DNA from: Adiantum capillus-veneris
Lineage: Eukaryota > Streptophyta > Polypodiopsida > Polypodiales > Pteridaceae
DNA: 64,000 nucleotides
Reading direction: 5' to 3'
Assembly: GCA_014529385.2 (NCBI GenBank)
Contig: CM043970.1
Coordinates: 43,940,779-44,004,778 of the forward strand
Below the pieces are notes generated by a model that was not told where the DNA came from, ran no database searches, and saw only the letters and a program-made list of their open reading frames with translations. The position numbers and the translations under genes are program-made. Shown here piece by piece: positions 33,421-45,194 of the stretch (the first letter of the stretch is position 1; each line of letters opens with the position of its first letter).

Positions 33421-34330
33421 TTTCAAGTAAGATGTGTTCTACATTGATGTTTTCTTGATTTCTTGTTGTTTTCATTTTCATCTCTAATCCAGCATATATA
33501 TATATATGTATCTAGTCTCATCTCCTTAACCAAACCTATCTCTCTCATTCTTAGTAATTCATCCTCTCTAGGTTCTCTTGCCATAGGTACATCTCTCCCC
33601 GCAGTATCCTTATTGCCTATGGGCAAGAATAGGGCTTGGGAGGGAAACTTCTCATCTCTTCACTTCTCTCATATCTACATTTCTCACATACTATCCTAGA
33701 CGAATAACCCACATGATGATCATTTCTATTGCTTTCACTCTGTACGATCTATTAGAATTAACGCATGGATTAGCCGTAAAATACACTTTCAACAACATAT
33801 AGTGTTTCTCTTCGTCCCTGAAAGGCTCAATGAAATACTTCTATCACCGGATCCCATCATACTACCTCTCATAGACTATAATTTTTCTTTTGATGTAAGC
33901 GTAGTTATCTTGCTATGAACCAAGAGGATTTGTACACACAATTAATCCCAATCACTAGACAAAATATATATATTATGGTAAGCACAAAACTACAATTTCA
34001 AAGAACAATTCGTAGCCTATTTGGTCAGCCAAGATTGAATGCCATTAACTCATCCATTAACCCTTTCATATTACCCATGATACGATATGACCATAGCCTT
34101 GATGTTTTCATCTTCGTATTGTTTTGACATTCTCTTTTGCGTTCTTTCTTTGTGTGTGTGAGTGCAAGAGAGAAAGAGTGAGTCTTCTTTGATTGCACTT
34201 CTTTCCAAACCCTATTCTTCATGGCATCTATGGTTTAACTCCTTCATATAGTTTTTGTTGAGTTCTCTCACAAACTCTCACAGCCATAAGCCCGGTGCTT
34301 TCCTGGCAAGACCGCAAATTTCTCGACAAC
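33421..34330. other. Gypsy leader-like or unassigned spacer
   Basis: About 900 bp with no open gene. It could be the 5' leader of a second, truncated gypsy copy. The boundary with the copia fragment at 34331 is abrupt. Confidence 0.4.
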
Positions 34331-34733
34331 GCAGCAAAGAAATTTTAGCCTCATTGCGGCTTGCATCAAGACCTGCTAGAATATCCCAAGGCTGTTTTGC
34401 AGATTTTGCTGAACGAATGTGAGCAACAATGGTGCACTTCACACACAACGCAATCAATGCATGATCTTGCACATCCTTTACATCCCAATGAGCTTGTTCT
34501 GTCGTAGGCAAAACAACTATAACAACAGCAATCCTTGCAGCAAGACCTGCAACATCCTCAACATCGCCTACATCCTCAGAACCAAGACACACATCAATGC
34601 CCTGCACAATGTTCCAGACACCCTTTGACACAAGAACATGTTGCATCATATAAGCTCACATAGGGTAGTTGTCCCCATCCAACCTGTCCTCATCAGCAAA
34701 CATCTTGAACATATCTGTGTTGTTGTTAGCCAT
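34331..34733 (-). pseudogene. Copia Gag fragment (copy 1)
   Basis: Starts at an intact ATG (34731-34733). It reads FKMFADEDRLDGDNYPM, then a TGA replacing Trp, then AYMMQHVLVSKGVWNIVQ and KSAKQPWDILAGLDASRNEAKISLL. It is the same family as 53021-53430. The fragment ends at 34331, the edge of the direct repeat shared with 53021 onward. Protein after this point is lost. Confidence 0.85.
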
Positions 34734-35069
34734 GGTAAATGATGCACTTGATGTGAAAACTTCTCGAAAATAGGAGAAATAGATTGGGAACAACACATGC
34801 TATATAGCACAAACCATAGAAGAGAATGAGGCACCTATTATGCAGAAAACAGCACTGACAAAAATTCTGCACAAAATGACAAAATAGCCTATGCAGTACT
34901 GCTTGTAGTGGAAACGGAGGCCGAATCAAAAATCTAAGCAGACTAAGCTCTATGAGTTTTTTTGAAATTTTGTCGACCTGCAAAAACTTACCAAAGCTCA
35001 CTGAAATCAAAGAAAGTGAGCAGACGTGTGCTGGAGCAGCTGGCGACTAAGCCCGGGAGGATGCAACCT

Positions 35070-35081
35070 GCTCTGATACCA
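35070..35081 (-). promoter_or_regulatory. Primer-binding site of copia fragment (copy 1)
   Basis: TGGTATCAGAGC on the minus strand, two bases from the LTR end and about 340 bp upstream of gag. Confidence 0.88.
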
Positions 35082-35083
35082 AT

Positions 35084-35511
35084 TGTTGGAATTAGGGTTG
35101 CAGAGAAATGCACACAGCTTGGAGAAGATGAAGGAAGCTCAAGGCACACAATAGAGAGTGTGTTACTTAGTGTGCAGTGGAAAGATAGATAGCCCTAGAG
35201 TGATGGGCGTATATACAATGCACGGGGGAAAAAAGCTCCTAAAGAGGGAAAAAATGCCCCGGCGGTCCTAGTGTGTTCACACACATCACTACCACACGTA
35301 TATGGTAACACACAGCATTTACCATCAGTGAACCCTTTCTTCATTAAATTTTGAGCAATTGGCAAGACCCAAGTACAGACTATCCACAAAAAAAAAAAAC
35401 TTAAAGTGATTAAGTATAGACCATACATCGGACAATACATGTAGCCACCACTTCTCAGTCATGTGTAAATTCCACGTTTATTATATCTATCTTGTATACA
35501 TGTGTCTAACA
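35084..35511 (-). repeat. 5' LTR of copia fragment (copy 1)
   Basis: TGTTGGAATTAG ... GTCTAACA, about 428 bp. The inner boundary is fixed by the PBS. The outer boundary is inferred from the TG/CA ends and the start of LINE sequence. Copy 2 (53784-54170) is truncated at its outer end. Confidence 0.7.
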
Positions 35512-37564
35512 CTGTTGACTTTTGTTAAATATAGCAGATGGAGATTGCCACCAATTGGTTGCATAGCTTGGCAAGGCCAAGTCCCTGTGTCTGTTTGCTA
35601 CATTTGCCTCTACATAGAATGATAAATTGTGTACATGAGTCATGAGCTGATGCCACAAGCCCCTGCTTCTAGTGCCCAATCTGTACTTCCTTCTAGTTGC
35701 AAAAAAGAATTTCAACTATAGATTAGAGTCCAACATTTGATAAGTTTGGCAAGCCCCTTTTTTTAAACAAAGAGTGTGTAGGTTTCCTAATAAATTTAGC
35801 ATGTAGCACCTTAAAAGCAAAACTCCAAATCAGACTTTATAACCCCAAATAATTCCCTGTATATCTTATTTTGCCGTTCCACAACAAGAAAGCACATGAA
35901 TTTTTCCAAGATTTAATAAGCATAGTACTAACATCAAAGCCAATATTAAGTGAATCTACTGAAAACAATTTATCCCAAGAAGCTAGGTGCCAAACACCAT
36001 GGAAGTAGACCACTGAAGCTATTAAGATTCTCCACATGCATAAGGACCAATCATTGTCTGCTTCAAGGATATGATTAATGAGACATGCCCTTCTATCATG
36101 AGCATGCAGAGTCAAGTTGAAATCATGAAGAGCCCCCAGAGAGTAAGGAAACAAAATATTATTTTGAGCAATCGTAGCAGCAGAGGTAGAGGGAGTCTTC
36201 CACAAGGACTTAGACATCAAAACAGTATAGATTTTAAGCATTTTCTCAGACCTATCCAATAATGGATGATAACAAAGCATATAGGGAACAAATATAGCTT
36301 GTACTATTCTCAATCTAGCATGCAAAGGCCATAGATCACAAAACCAAGAAGCAATTTTCCCCTTGACTCTATCAATAAGCCACTGATGCAATTGCTTTTG
36401 AGTAGCCCCAACTCCTATGGGATATCCCAGATGCCTGAAGATATGATCTTTTGGATACCTCTTTCCAGCCTAGATAAGAGCATCAAAGGATCTCACAAAG
36501 ATATCAATCAAAAAAATAGTCAAGTTGATGGTTAACCCAACAACTAGTGCATACAGATCTAGCAGCTTAGTGCATCTCAAAATACTGACATTCTGAGCTT
36601 TCAAGAAAAAAAAAGTATCATGAGCAAAACCTTTGCCAGGCAATTCTTTGCTACCCTAATGCCGAGTTTGAATATGACAAGATGATGCCTCTCTGTCTAG
36701 ATAGCAATAAAGGGGATGGGTAGCCACTATAAAAAAAAGAGACTAATGGGACAACCTTGTGTAACTGATCTGGTTATATGCATCCTATCTGATAATGTGC
36801 CATTGATGACAATCCTTGAGTAAGCATGCTAGCCAAGCAAGTTAAAAAATCCGATAATTTTATCCCTAAACCCATTTCCTTCGATATTTACTGGACAAAG
36901 TCCCACAACACTATGTCAATGTCCTTGATAAAGTCAATCTGAAACATGACAATGCCATGATTTTTGTTGAGTGCATGCTCAATGCCCAAGTGACCTCTTA
37001 AAATATTATTGTTTATGGACCTGCCTCGAATAAAGCTTGTCTGCGAAGAATGAATGTAATTCTTCAATTTAGGTGCAATTCTAAGAGCAATAGCTTTGGC
37101 TAGCAATTTATACAGCACCCCCATCATGGTGATGGGCCTCCAATCTGCCAAAGTTTTAGGAAATGTGCGTTTTGGGATGAGCTTAATGATCCCCTGCTTG
37201 AGTGTTGGGTCCATACATTGAGAAATCTATATTGCATTCAATAGTGGGCATACAATGCCCCTAGGTCCTAGAAAAAAAAAGCATAAACTCTTTGGACAAT
37301 CCACAAATACCTGGGAATTTATCATTTGGTAGTTTAATGACATCATAGTAAATTTTTTCCTCTTCCAATGGCTCTTCAAGTCTGTTTGCAGTGGCCTCTT
37401 CGATGCATGGATCCACAACACTCAACAGGGTTTGGACAACATTACTTATTGCAGGTGAATCCACAGGAGAGACATTGAGCAAAGCATTATAGTATTGAGT
37501 GGCAGCTGCCATTATATCTGCACCTTTGGCCAAAGAAGGCCCATCATCGTGATGGAGTACTGCT
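35512..37564 (-). pseudogene. 5'-truncated L1 LINE ORF2 fragment (copy 1)
   Basis: Minus-strand RT sequence: AATQYYNALLN, FPGICGLSKEFML, QGIIKLIPK and WRPITMMGVLYKLLAKAIALRI, TSFIRGRSINNNIL, then a degraded motif C GFAHDTFFF (second-position Asp of FADD replaced by His). Thumb region LRIVQAIFVPYMLCYHPLL and WHLASWDKLFS follow. It is a different subfamily from the LINE at 2640-7900. It is broken by several stops and lacks ORF1 and the endonuclease. The 5' end abuts the LTR at 37565. Confidence 0.88.
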
Positions 37565-37905
37565 TGTTGGGATGCGAGGTTTTGTTCCATCTCTTATCTC
37601 TTCCACCTAGAAAAGTGTCATGTGTTAATAACCCATGTGAATAACCCCTTACCACCCATGTGTAAAGAAAAGCCACTTGTGTTTGTGCATAGGTAGCCAC
37701 ATCTTGTGCTCATGTGTCAAAAGGTTGTCTCTTTTGTATAAGCCTACATATAGGCACATTCTTTTGAATAAATGTAAGCTTTATCATTTTGCAATTATAC
37801 TCTATATTGTATTGTGCAATAGTTTCTCTCTCAAGCTCTACACTAACCTCTCCAAGCATGCCATTAAAATGAATGGCACACTAACCTATCCACCTCAACC
37901 CTACA
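37565..37905 (+). repeat. LTR of short-LTR element, copy in right arm side
   Basis: TGTTGGGATGCGAGG ... CAACCCTACA, 341 bp, followed after two bases by TGGTATCAGAGC (37908-37919). It starts exactly where LINE sequence ends. The counterpart is 57607-57999. The LTR contains no coding region. Confidence 0.75.
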
Positions 37906-37907
37906 AT

Positions 37908-37919
37908 TGGTATCAGAGC
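37908..37919 (+). promoter_or_regulatory. Primer-binding site of short-LTR element
   Basis: TGGTATCAGAGC, exact initiator tRNA-Met type. The second copy at 58002-58013 has two substitutions (TGATATCAAAGC). Confidence 0.85.
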
Positions 37920-39384
37920 ATGGCCTAGATTAGAATTTCCTAATCTATTACATCTTAGGCACTCTCACTATACTAGATTGCATTGGCCCTCTCTCTCTTA
38001 GCCATGCAATTACTAATCATAATTTCCCATGCATTGCATAATAGCATGAGAAATTATTTCACTCTTTGATTGCTTGATTGAGCCCTTCGTGGTCCAATAT
38101 TACAAATTATTGAGTGATTAGAGTAGATTTCGGTTTCATTTATTTATTTATTCGTTTTCTTTTTTGGCTTGATTTCTATCACAAACAAAAAACTCCATCA
38201 ACTTGGATTGGACGGTGCGCGTGCAGCTTTCTACTTTTAGATTTAATTTGAACCCTCAACTGTCTCATTTGGAAAAGATAAGTTCATTAATCTATCCTCT
38301 AATTTTGTGTGAATGAGTGTGGATATGGAGACAAAAGAGGTGGGACCCACCTCTTAAAGGAGAGTTCAACAGACGATAGCTTTGCTCCCGCTTTATACTG
38401 AATCTGGCTTGTCCACCCAATTAGAGCCAAATTATCATCAAAATCTACAACCACCGTCGTGCACCTCTAAGCATCCCTCGCCATTGAGTACTCTCTGCCC
38501 ACACTCCCTCGTCATTGACCCATTCACACTGCGGCTCTGCTCTCATCAAGAACCTTTCCCCAACCTTTACATTGGTGGTACTGTAGGTGCATCATGAATC
38601 TTTTGTTCTTGGTCGTCCATCCTTTGCCGGCGTCAATAATTGCTCAACTGAAGTTTGCCAAAGATCATACTCGACAGCTCGCCCCCCATTACTCTCTGCT
38701 TATCTATCGAGTTGCACGCTCATCAGCATTGTCATCACATGCAAGATTTTGCACATGTTGTTAGCTTCGCAAAGCCTGCTTAAAGCCTCTTCATCACTAT
38801 AGTGCAGCTCTGCAACTCGCTGGCCCAACCCCTACACCCAGCACGCTCGATGGCCTCGTTGCTCAGTGTTCACAAGTCACAATAGAAATAGCTATTCAAT
38901 GGTTGGTGCCAAACAACTGAACTCCCTGTTTCTCACTAGTCGATGCACGTCTGCACCACCTACCACCAATCTCGTCCATTCCCCAAGCTCTCATTCCTGT
39001 GGACTTGGACTTCGTTGCAATTGGGCCCTGTTCCCAAAATTTTTCTACCTGCACAAGTAGATCAAAACATCGACGACAACAACAACAACATCAAAATGTG
39101 GCAAGGATAATGATGACATTACAACAAGTTGTGCATTATGTGGGGGAGAAAATCCTCCAACAAACAAGAAACGACATGTGCTGTGAGCATTCTCTCAATT
39201 GTATTGTACCCTCTATTTGTGCCAGAAGAGGCTTGTATATGCCTATGCCGTGATATTTTGTGTGCTAGGGGAGGAAGATTTGTGTTTAAGGGGAGGCTAG
39301 TGAATTGTGTGCCTCACACTAGTGTGTTTTGAGGGGAGGCTTGTGTGAGTGATATGCAACCAAAACCCACATAGGGGTGGATTG
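37920..39384 (+). other. Internal region of short-LTR element
   Basis: Follows the PBS and ends at purine-rich tracts (AGGGGAGG-type at 39267, 39289 and 39334; AGGGGTGG at 39373), after which the first 30 bases of the LTR reappear at 39385. It has no gag or pol. Frames show a decayed version of the 232-codon ORF seen intact at 58641-59339. Inverted-arm homology with 26628 begins inside this region, at 38293. Confidence 0.5.
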
Positions 39385-40900
39385 TTGGGATGCGAGGTTT
39401 TGTTGCATCTCTTGTGTTCATGTTCTCCATCTCCTTGTTCTGTGTGTGAGTTCGATTTATCTTCATGTGTGTACTTTGCATGGTTGTGTGCAAATTGTTT
39501 TTGTGTTTCGCGCACGTGCAAAGTTTAAAGGCAATTTTTGGGTCCAGAACTTGGATAGACATATTCAACATTCCGAGAAATTTTCTAGTAGGTATCCTGG
39601 AGTTCTACCCCCCTTCTGGAGCTGTTTATGCCCTCAAAGGTTTGTTTTGAGCATCACAATAGAAGGTAGTTTTCAACCATACAAAAAATGCATATATAAA
39701 AGGAAAATTTTACAATTGTCTCATAGAGGGTAACATGTGTAGGATCTAAGGCATCTAAAGATGGATCCTTTTGGGTGATTCTCATCCTTGTTTTTATGGT
39801 GGCTTTGTACTACTTAATGGGTTGTAACAAGAGTCTCATGGGAAGGCATATCACTAAGGACATCAAAGATGTTGGGGGAGTTTTAGCAAGAAGCTAGGAT
39901 TCTGGATATGCACGCTTTTTTTCATGTTTATATCCACCATTATCCAAAGTCACTAGTAATATCTCTTTGTTCAAAGGATTTGGGTTTCTAAAAAAAGTGG
40001 TAGAGCTAAAGGGACCTTTGGGTGGGTTGCTTGAAAACCCATGTGGCTTAGCATAAAAGGATATTCTAGAAACTTGAGGAGGTGAGGATAGTCCTAGTAG
40101 GTGAGAGTTGGTTTTCTATCTATCTAGAGAGCCTAGAGGTTTTTAAAAACATCTACTACTTGGATACATAAAAAATTTTAGTGGGATAGGAGGGATCAAG
40201 TTCCATTTCCCTTGCTGGCAGGATAGAGAAGTTCTTAGAGAAATGGCTCAATTGTCCACAATGTAGTAGGAGTTGGTGAGATTGCCTTGGTAAAGATTTA
40301 AAGAAAATACTATCAACACTTTGATAGCTCAATTTTAATGGTATCAAAGAGTTTCTTCTTTGTTTGCTATGCTATGCAAACTTTTTACCTATTGGGACAA
40401 TTTATGGATGGGAAGAACAAGACCTTAGCCAAAGAGGCATCTAGTTTTTGAGGGCCACAAAAAAGAATTCATTTTCAGAAATTTCCATCCGAGTAGGGAA
40501 TTTGGATAAGATCTTTTTCTATTCGTCTCAGGGGATGCCAAGGTTGAACATGCACAACTTGTTCAAAAATTATAATTGTTGAAATGGGCAAGGAAAACAA
40601 CACATGAATCTACCGAGAAGTTTATGAAAGCATCCATCAATGAAGTGTGCTACATCTTTTATATTTAGTAATTTTTCCACTAAAGTAATACACCACCACT
40701 TTTTTTTGAAAAATATTTGGATGATTCCATACTTGAGAGGACTATAAAGTCACTGCATGCTTTCCTTGACCTCAGGGTCTAAGGCTAGACTATCATTTAG
40801 GGTTTCATCCATACGTACCAAGTCATAGGAGGCATCACAGGTCCAAAGCACATTAAAAAAAACCCATCCTAGGGTTCATAATAAAATCCTTGCTGAAAGA
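39385..40900. repeat. Right-arm segment, no gene
   Basis: Begins with an LTR-like TGTTGGGATGCGAGG echo, then sequence shared by all three copies. Frames are short and disrupted between copies. No protein family is recognised. Confidence 0.5.
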
Positions 40901-40941
40901 CATGCTACAAAGTCCCACCATACTCGCCATCATAGTGACAC

Positions 40942-40950
40942 CTCTCTCTC

Positions 40951-40982
<32 letters not shown>
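40942..40982. repeat. (CT)n microsatellite
   Basis: Interrupted once by GA. Mirror of 24057-24093. Confidence 0.95.
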
Positions 40983-40984
<2 letters not shown>

Positions 40985-41414
40985 AACACGCAAATAAACA
41001 TATGTACATACGCATATTTATTGGTTTATATAGATATAATCTAAATATTTAAGCATTGTTAGCATGTGTGGGCTTGAATCTATGTTGTATACTTCTTGGT
41101 GTGTGCCATTACTTGTGTACATGTTCACCTTAGTTTTGAAAGTGAAAACATGGGTAATGTGGTTATCACTCCTTAGGATGAGAATTTGTCAAATCAATTC
41201 TTGTATACATCTTGTTTGCTAAGTAAATTATCCTTTCAAAAGAGACTATGACAAAAAAGTTCTTCTGAATTGTTAGTGACGGATGACAAAAAATTATATA
41301 CATTGAACTGAGGAGTTATGACGAGTGTGTTCCTTAAAAGAGAAACTAAATTTTACGAATGAATTAAGTGCAAATAGAAATCTATGACAAAGAAGATTGG
41401 ATTACACAAGGTGA

Positions 41415-41580
41415 ATGGAAGTGACAATGTCAAAACACATTGCATCCTCATTGCTCGACGGAATGACTAGTGCCATGAATGTCAGGAAGATGATTGCACA
41501 CTGGATAGATCAAAAGTTCCACGTAACAATGAGAATGGGAAGGGCTAGCGACTTAAAAGTATATATTGGTGTATATACTT
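41415..41580 (+). pseudogene. MEVTM-type ORF fragment, right-arm copy
   Basis: Same start as at 23626 (minus) and 61471. The first 43 codons match with a few substitutions, then the frame runs into the poly-G tract. It lacks the 110-bp continuation seen in the left arm. Confidence 0.4.
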
Positions 41581-41601
41581 GGGGGGGGGGGGGGGGGGGG
41601 G
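41581..41601. repeat. Poly-G tract (21 G)
   Basis: Mononucleotide G run; about ten in the left arm and 25 in the third copy. Confidence 0.95.
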
Positions 41602-43229
41602 TGTACTGCGTAATCAGGTTAACGTATAAGGTGAGTTAGCTAAGAGGGGCTTTAAAATACAAAAAAATTCCCAATTTATGAGAGAAACATTAAAATAAGG
41701 GGGTTTTATATTCAATTTTGCAAAAAAGTTATCAAATAAGGGGTCATTTTATTCATTCAGACATGTTAGAAGAGGGGTTTTTTTAATACCTTGCAAGCGC
41801 ATGTTATATAGGGGTGTATTGAATGGTGAACCCCCCAAGTGTAAACCATGTGTATGGAAACACTAACTATCATGGTGCAGGGGATGTTCTCTGGTCACAA
41901 GTGCATCTGCCAACAGATGTTCGTGGCATAGGAGGCATGGTTTCACAAATGTGGGCAGCACACGGCCGTGCGTAATGGTCTAGGTGGTCACTGGTTGGGA
42001 TAAAAACTGGATTGGCCAACTCCATGAATGAAGAATCATCTCAATGGCAATGAAAATGCATCAAGGCATCATGGAAAAAGTTCTCCACAAAGAGATTATA
42101 ATCTCAATATGAAATGATTAGTAGAAACAACTTCTAGATAATCATCATAGAAACATATCATGACATTATGGAACAACTCCATGAAAAATTAATCATTTCA
42201 ATGATAAACAATCAATACAAAAAATTTGTAATCATTATGAACATATATCATGACACATTAAACAACTTCATAATCACAATCCCAAATATAACAAACCATT
42301 TCAGAAGAACTCATCATGAGTAAAAACAGTAAATCTTAAATTTGTAAAGATTTGATGTCTACAATTAAAAAAGAAATTAGATTTTCAAAATATAACTCTT
42401 TGATAAATAATCAAAAGAATAATTGTTGACATGCACAAAGAAGAGAAATTATATGAATTGTCAAAGCATAAGCTTTAATGCCGTGACTATAGATTATTAA
42501 ATAAATGATCAAAATCGTACGTACTTAACATTGGAAAATAACACTTTGATATCCACATGGATTTAATAAAAAGAATTATCCAAACAACATCAATATTTCA
42601 ATATAACAGAAATTACATGACTTTGTTCTAGCTCGATGCACATGCATCAAAATATATTTGATACATATAAAAAGCAAATATGGAAATCAATCAAGTTATT
42701 TACTTCTTTGAGTTTTTAAACTGAATTGAAAATGATGTAAATTCACTATACTTCAATCTTGATCTATTTTCAAACAAAATTGCATATGATGCATGAAAAG
42801 ATAATCCAAAAATTATTAAATAAGAAAATACATATCAATATGTCAATCGAATTGAATACAATGTAATTTCAATATAACTAACTCTTGATCATGAAAAGCA
42901 GTTTAAAGATTCAAAACAAGAAGATGAACATGAATGGATTTAGAAACATAAAATATCTTACCTTTTGATGATTTTGATTAAGAATGTATTGAAAATAGTT
43001 ACCAATTTATTTGTGAGTCATCTCTAGGGCAAAATTTGACAAATTTTTCATGGCCAACATCTTTAAAACACCCCAAAATATTGTAAAATCTCTAAAAATT
43101 CTAAAATCTGAGTTTCTAGCAAAAAGGTATGTCGATCTTAAGTTTTGATCACTTGTAGATGTGTATTGCATGTTGCACACAGCCATGGGAGGCAACAAAC
43201 ACACTATTTTTGTGAAGAAACATCAACCA
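41602..43229. repeat. AT-rich right-arm segment
   Basis: Contains the broken Cys/His-rich ORF (41815-41990), which has lost about 60 bp and gained a stop, followed by AT-rich non-coding DNA. It matches 21894-23340 inverted, and 61666-63017 directly to 43120. Confidence 0.7.
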
Positions 43230-43230
43230 C

Positions 43231-43475
43231 ACTCTGATACCATGTTGATGAGATAAAGAAAGAGAAGGAGAGAGAGACGATACGTAGAGAGTGCAACCCC
43301 AAAAAAGCAGCAACCACACTCTGATACCATGTTGATGAGACATAGAAAGAGAAGGAGAGAGAGACGATGCGTAGAGAGTTCAACACAAGAAACCGTGTAG
43401 AATATGCACATATGATGGTATATATAAGGGGGGCCTAAGGCTATATTTAGAGTAGCCTTACATACAAGCTTAACA
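43231..43475 (-). repeat. Short-LTR family copy with duplicated U5-PBS
   Basis: Minus strand: LTR 43330-43475 (TGTTAAGC...CATCAACA) followed by TGGTATCAGAGT. Then a second LTR-end segment (43243-43317) again ends in ATCAACA and is followed by TGGTATCAGAGT (43231-43242). The LTR 3' end plus PBS is therefore tandemly duplicated. The left-arm copy has only one. Confidence 0.75.
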
Positions 43476-43629
43476 ATATGTTGAGTGTATAGGAATTTTA
43501 AGTGGAGCCAAAGTGTGTCCTACTCATCGTAGTGCTAGAGTTGACCTCACCACAATATTTGACCTTAGTGCGTGTCACAATCCTCATCATCTGTAGTTGG
43601 ATTGGTATATTCTATAATTGATGACCTCG

Positions 43630-43652
43630 CCCCCCCCCCCCCCCCCCCCCCC
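43630..43652. repeat. Poly-C tract (23 C)
   Basis: The left-arm equivalent near 21597-21602 is only about six G long, so this tract expanded in one arm. Confidence 0.95.
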
Positions 43653-43959
43653 AATATAAAAAATAGCATCCCAACAAGAGCCTCGATGACTCCATCTATC
43701 ATGGTGCTCACTATCTGGAGAGGAATAGCTACTAGGTAGAGTGGGACCTTGACTAGCCAGACTCATGTTAAGGTGGCCACAATGGTAGCCATTAACAACT
43801 ACAATGCGCACTTAGATTTGAATTTCTGTGATTCTTAGGTGTTTGATGTATTTACAGATCATCTTCATAACCTGTTATGGAAAAATACATGAACCCTTAG
43901 AGGAACTTTTTTAAGGCACCTCAGTTACCCTTAAGGAGTAAATATATCTTCTAAACAAC

Positions 43960-44420
43960 TCACTCAATGGGTAGAGGACATAATTTAAAGAAAAACGGCT
44001 CCTACCATTGTATTGAATGGCCCATTCATGTTAGGTTAAGGATTGTCCATGATGCCTTGATTCCCTATTTTCTTTACTTCTTGTCCTTGTTGTACTGGTC
44101 TAAACATACTCTAATCAGTTTCAAATCTAAATTACTAAAGTCTTTTTTGGGTTCATCTACTATAGCATGGCTGCCGTGATACTACTTGGGAATCCTTAGT
44201 CTGAAAATACATACGCTAGCTAGGAGGGCAACTCTACTGAAGCACATGTTTGGTTCTGATTCATCCTTGAAAAGATTTATGTAGGAATTGATGATTAAAT
44301 GTGTGGTGTACTTTCATGGGGTGTGGGATATATTTTTATGGGATAAATGAAATCATGATGTGACTCAAAGATTTAGGGACTGAACACTGTCAAACACTGC
44401 AACAAATTGGTGGTCATCTT
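43960..44420 (+). pseudogene. LINE RT C-terminal relic, plus strand
   Basis: Frames give EWPIHVRLRIVHDALIPYFLYFLSLLYW and, after stops, LLKHMFGSD, VVYFHGVWD and ATNWWSSST. These are recognisable as the thumb/connection region of the L1 ORF2 found elsewhere in the window. Heavily decayed. The left arm retains only the first 60-70 bp (about 21180-21240). Confidence 0.7.
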
Positions 44421-45001
44421 CAACTAAAAGGCTCTAGATCTACATTTGATCTCACAGCCTCAGATATAGTTGAGAGTGGACATGCGAGTGTGGTGAAACA
44501 AGGTTCATGCAATAATGTATGAATGATTAACAAATTCTTCTTTAAGAAGGGATTTAAGCATAGCTTTGCTACCCTGGAGAGGATTAATTATGTAGCTAGA
44601 AGAGGCTTATGGTTTAGGACTTTCCAATTGATAAGTGGGGGGGATACCTTAATTGGAAGAAAATTCCCACTTCCAAGGAAAAACTTCATTGATTAAGATA
44701 GAGCTACCCTTCAAAACTTAACTGTCCTTGAGGGAGTTAGTATTAACTTATTTGTATCACTACACATGCTCTTTTTCTCTTTGAAAGAAGAAAAATTATA
44801 TTTCTTGAATTTAAAGAAACTTGTGGACCTTTCATAAGAGCATTCTTTTTAGAGTAAATTGTAATGCTACTTTGAATTGAATGTTTAATTCCAAAAAATA
44901 TCACTACTTAATCGCTCATGATTATGTGGCAATTATCTCATGAATCTTTAATATAGGAAAACATATTTCTACTCTGTTTATGCCATATTAGTTTGGTAAT
45001 G
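44421..45001. other. Right-arm-only spacer
   Basis: Contains the tail of the LINE relic and unassigned AT-rich sequence. It is absent from the left arm, which joins 21160 to the equivalent of about 44090. Confidence 0.5.
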
Positions 45002-45194
45002 TAGAGAACGGAACTTGAAATATACGTATGATCCCCAGTCACCTATGGTTAAAGAGAGTGCTTTCTACTCTCTATATGCCATATGAGTCTGTTAATCTAG
45101 AGAACGGAACTTGAAATATACGTACGATCTCCAGTCACCTATGGTTAAAGAGAGTGCTTTCTACTCTCTCTATGCCATATCAGTCTAGTAATCT
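45002..45194. repeat. Two tandem ~96-bp repeats
   Basis: TAGAGAACGGAACTTG begins at 45002 and 45098, with a partial third start at 45195. The left arm (about 21065-21160) has a single unit. Confidence 0.9.
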
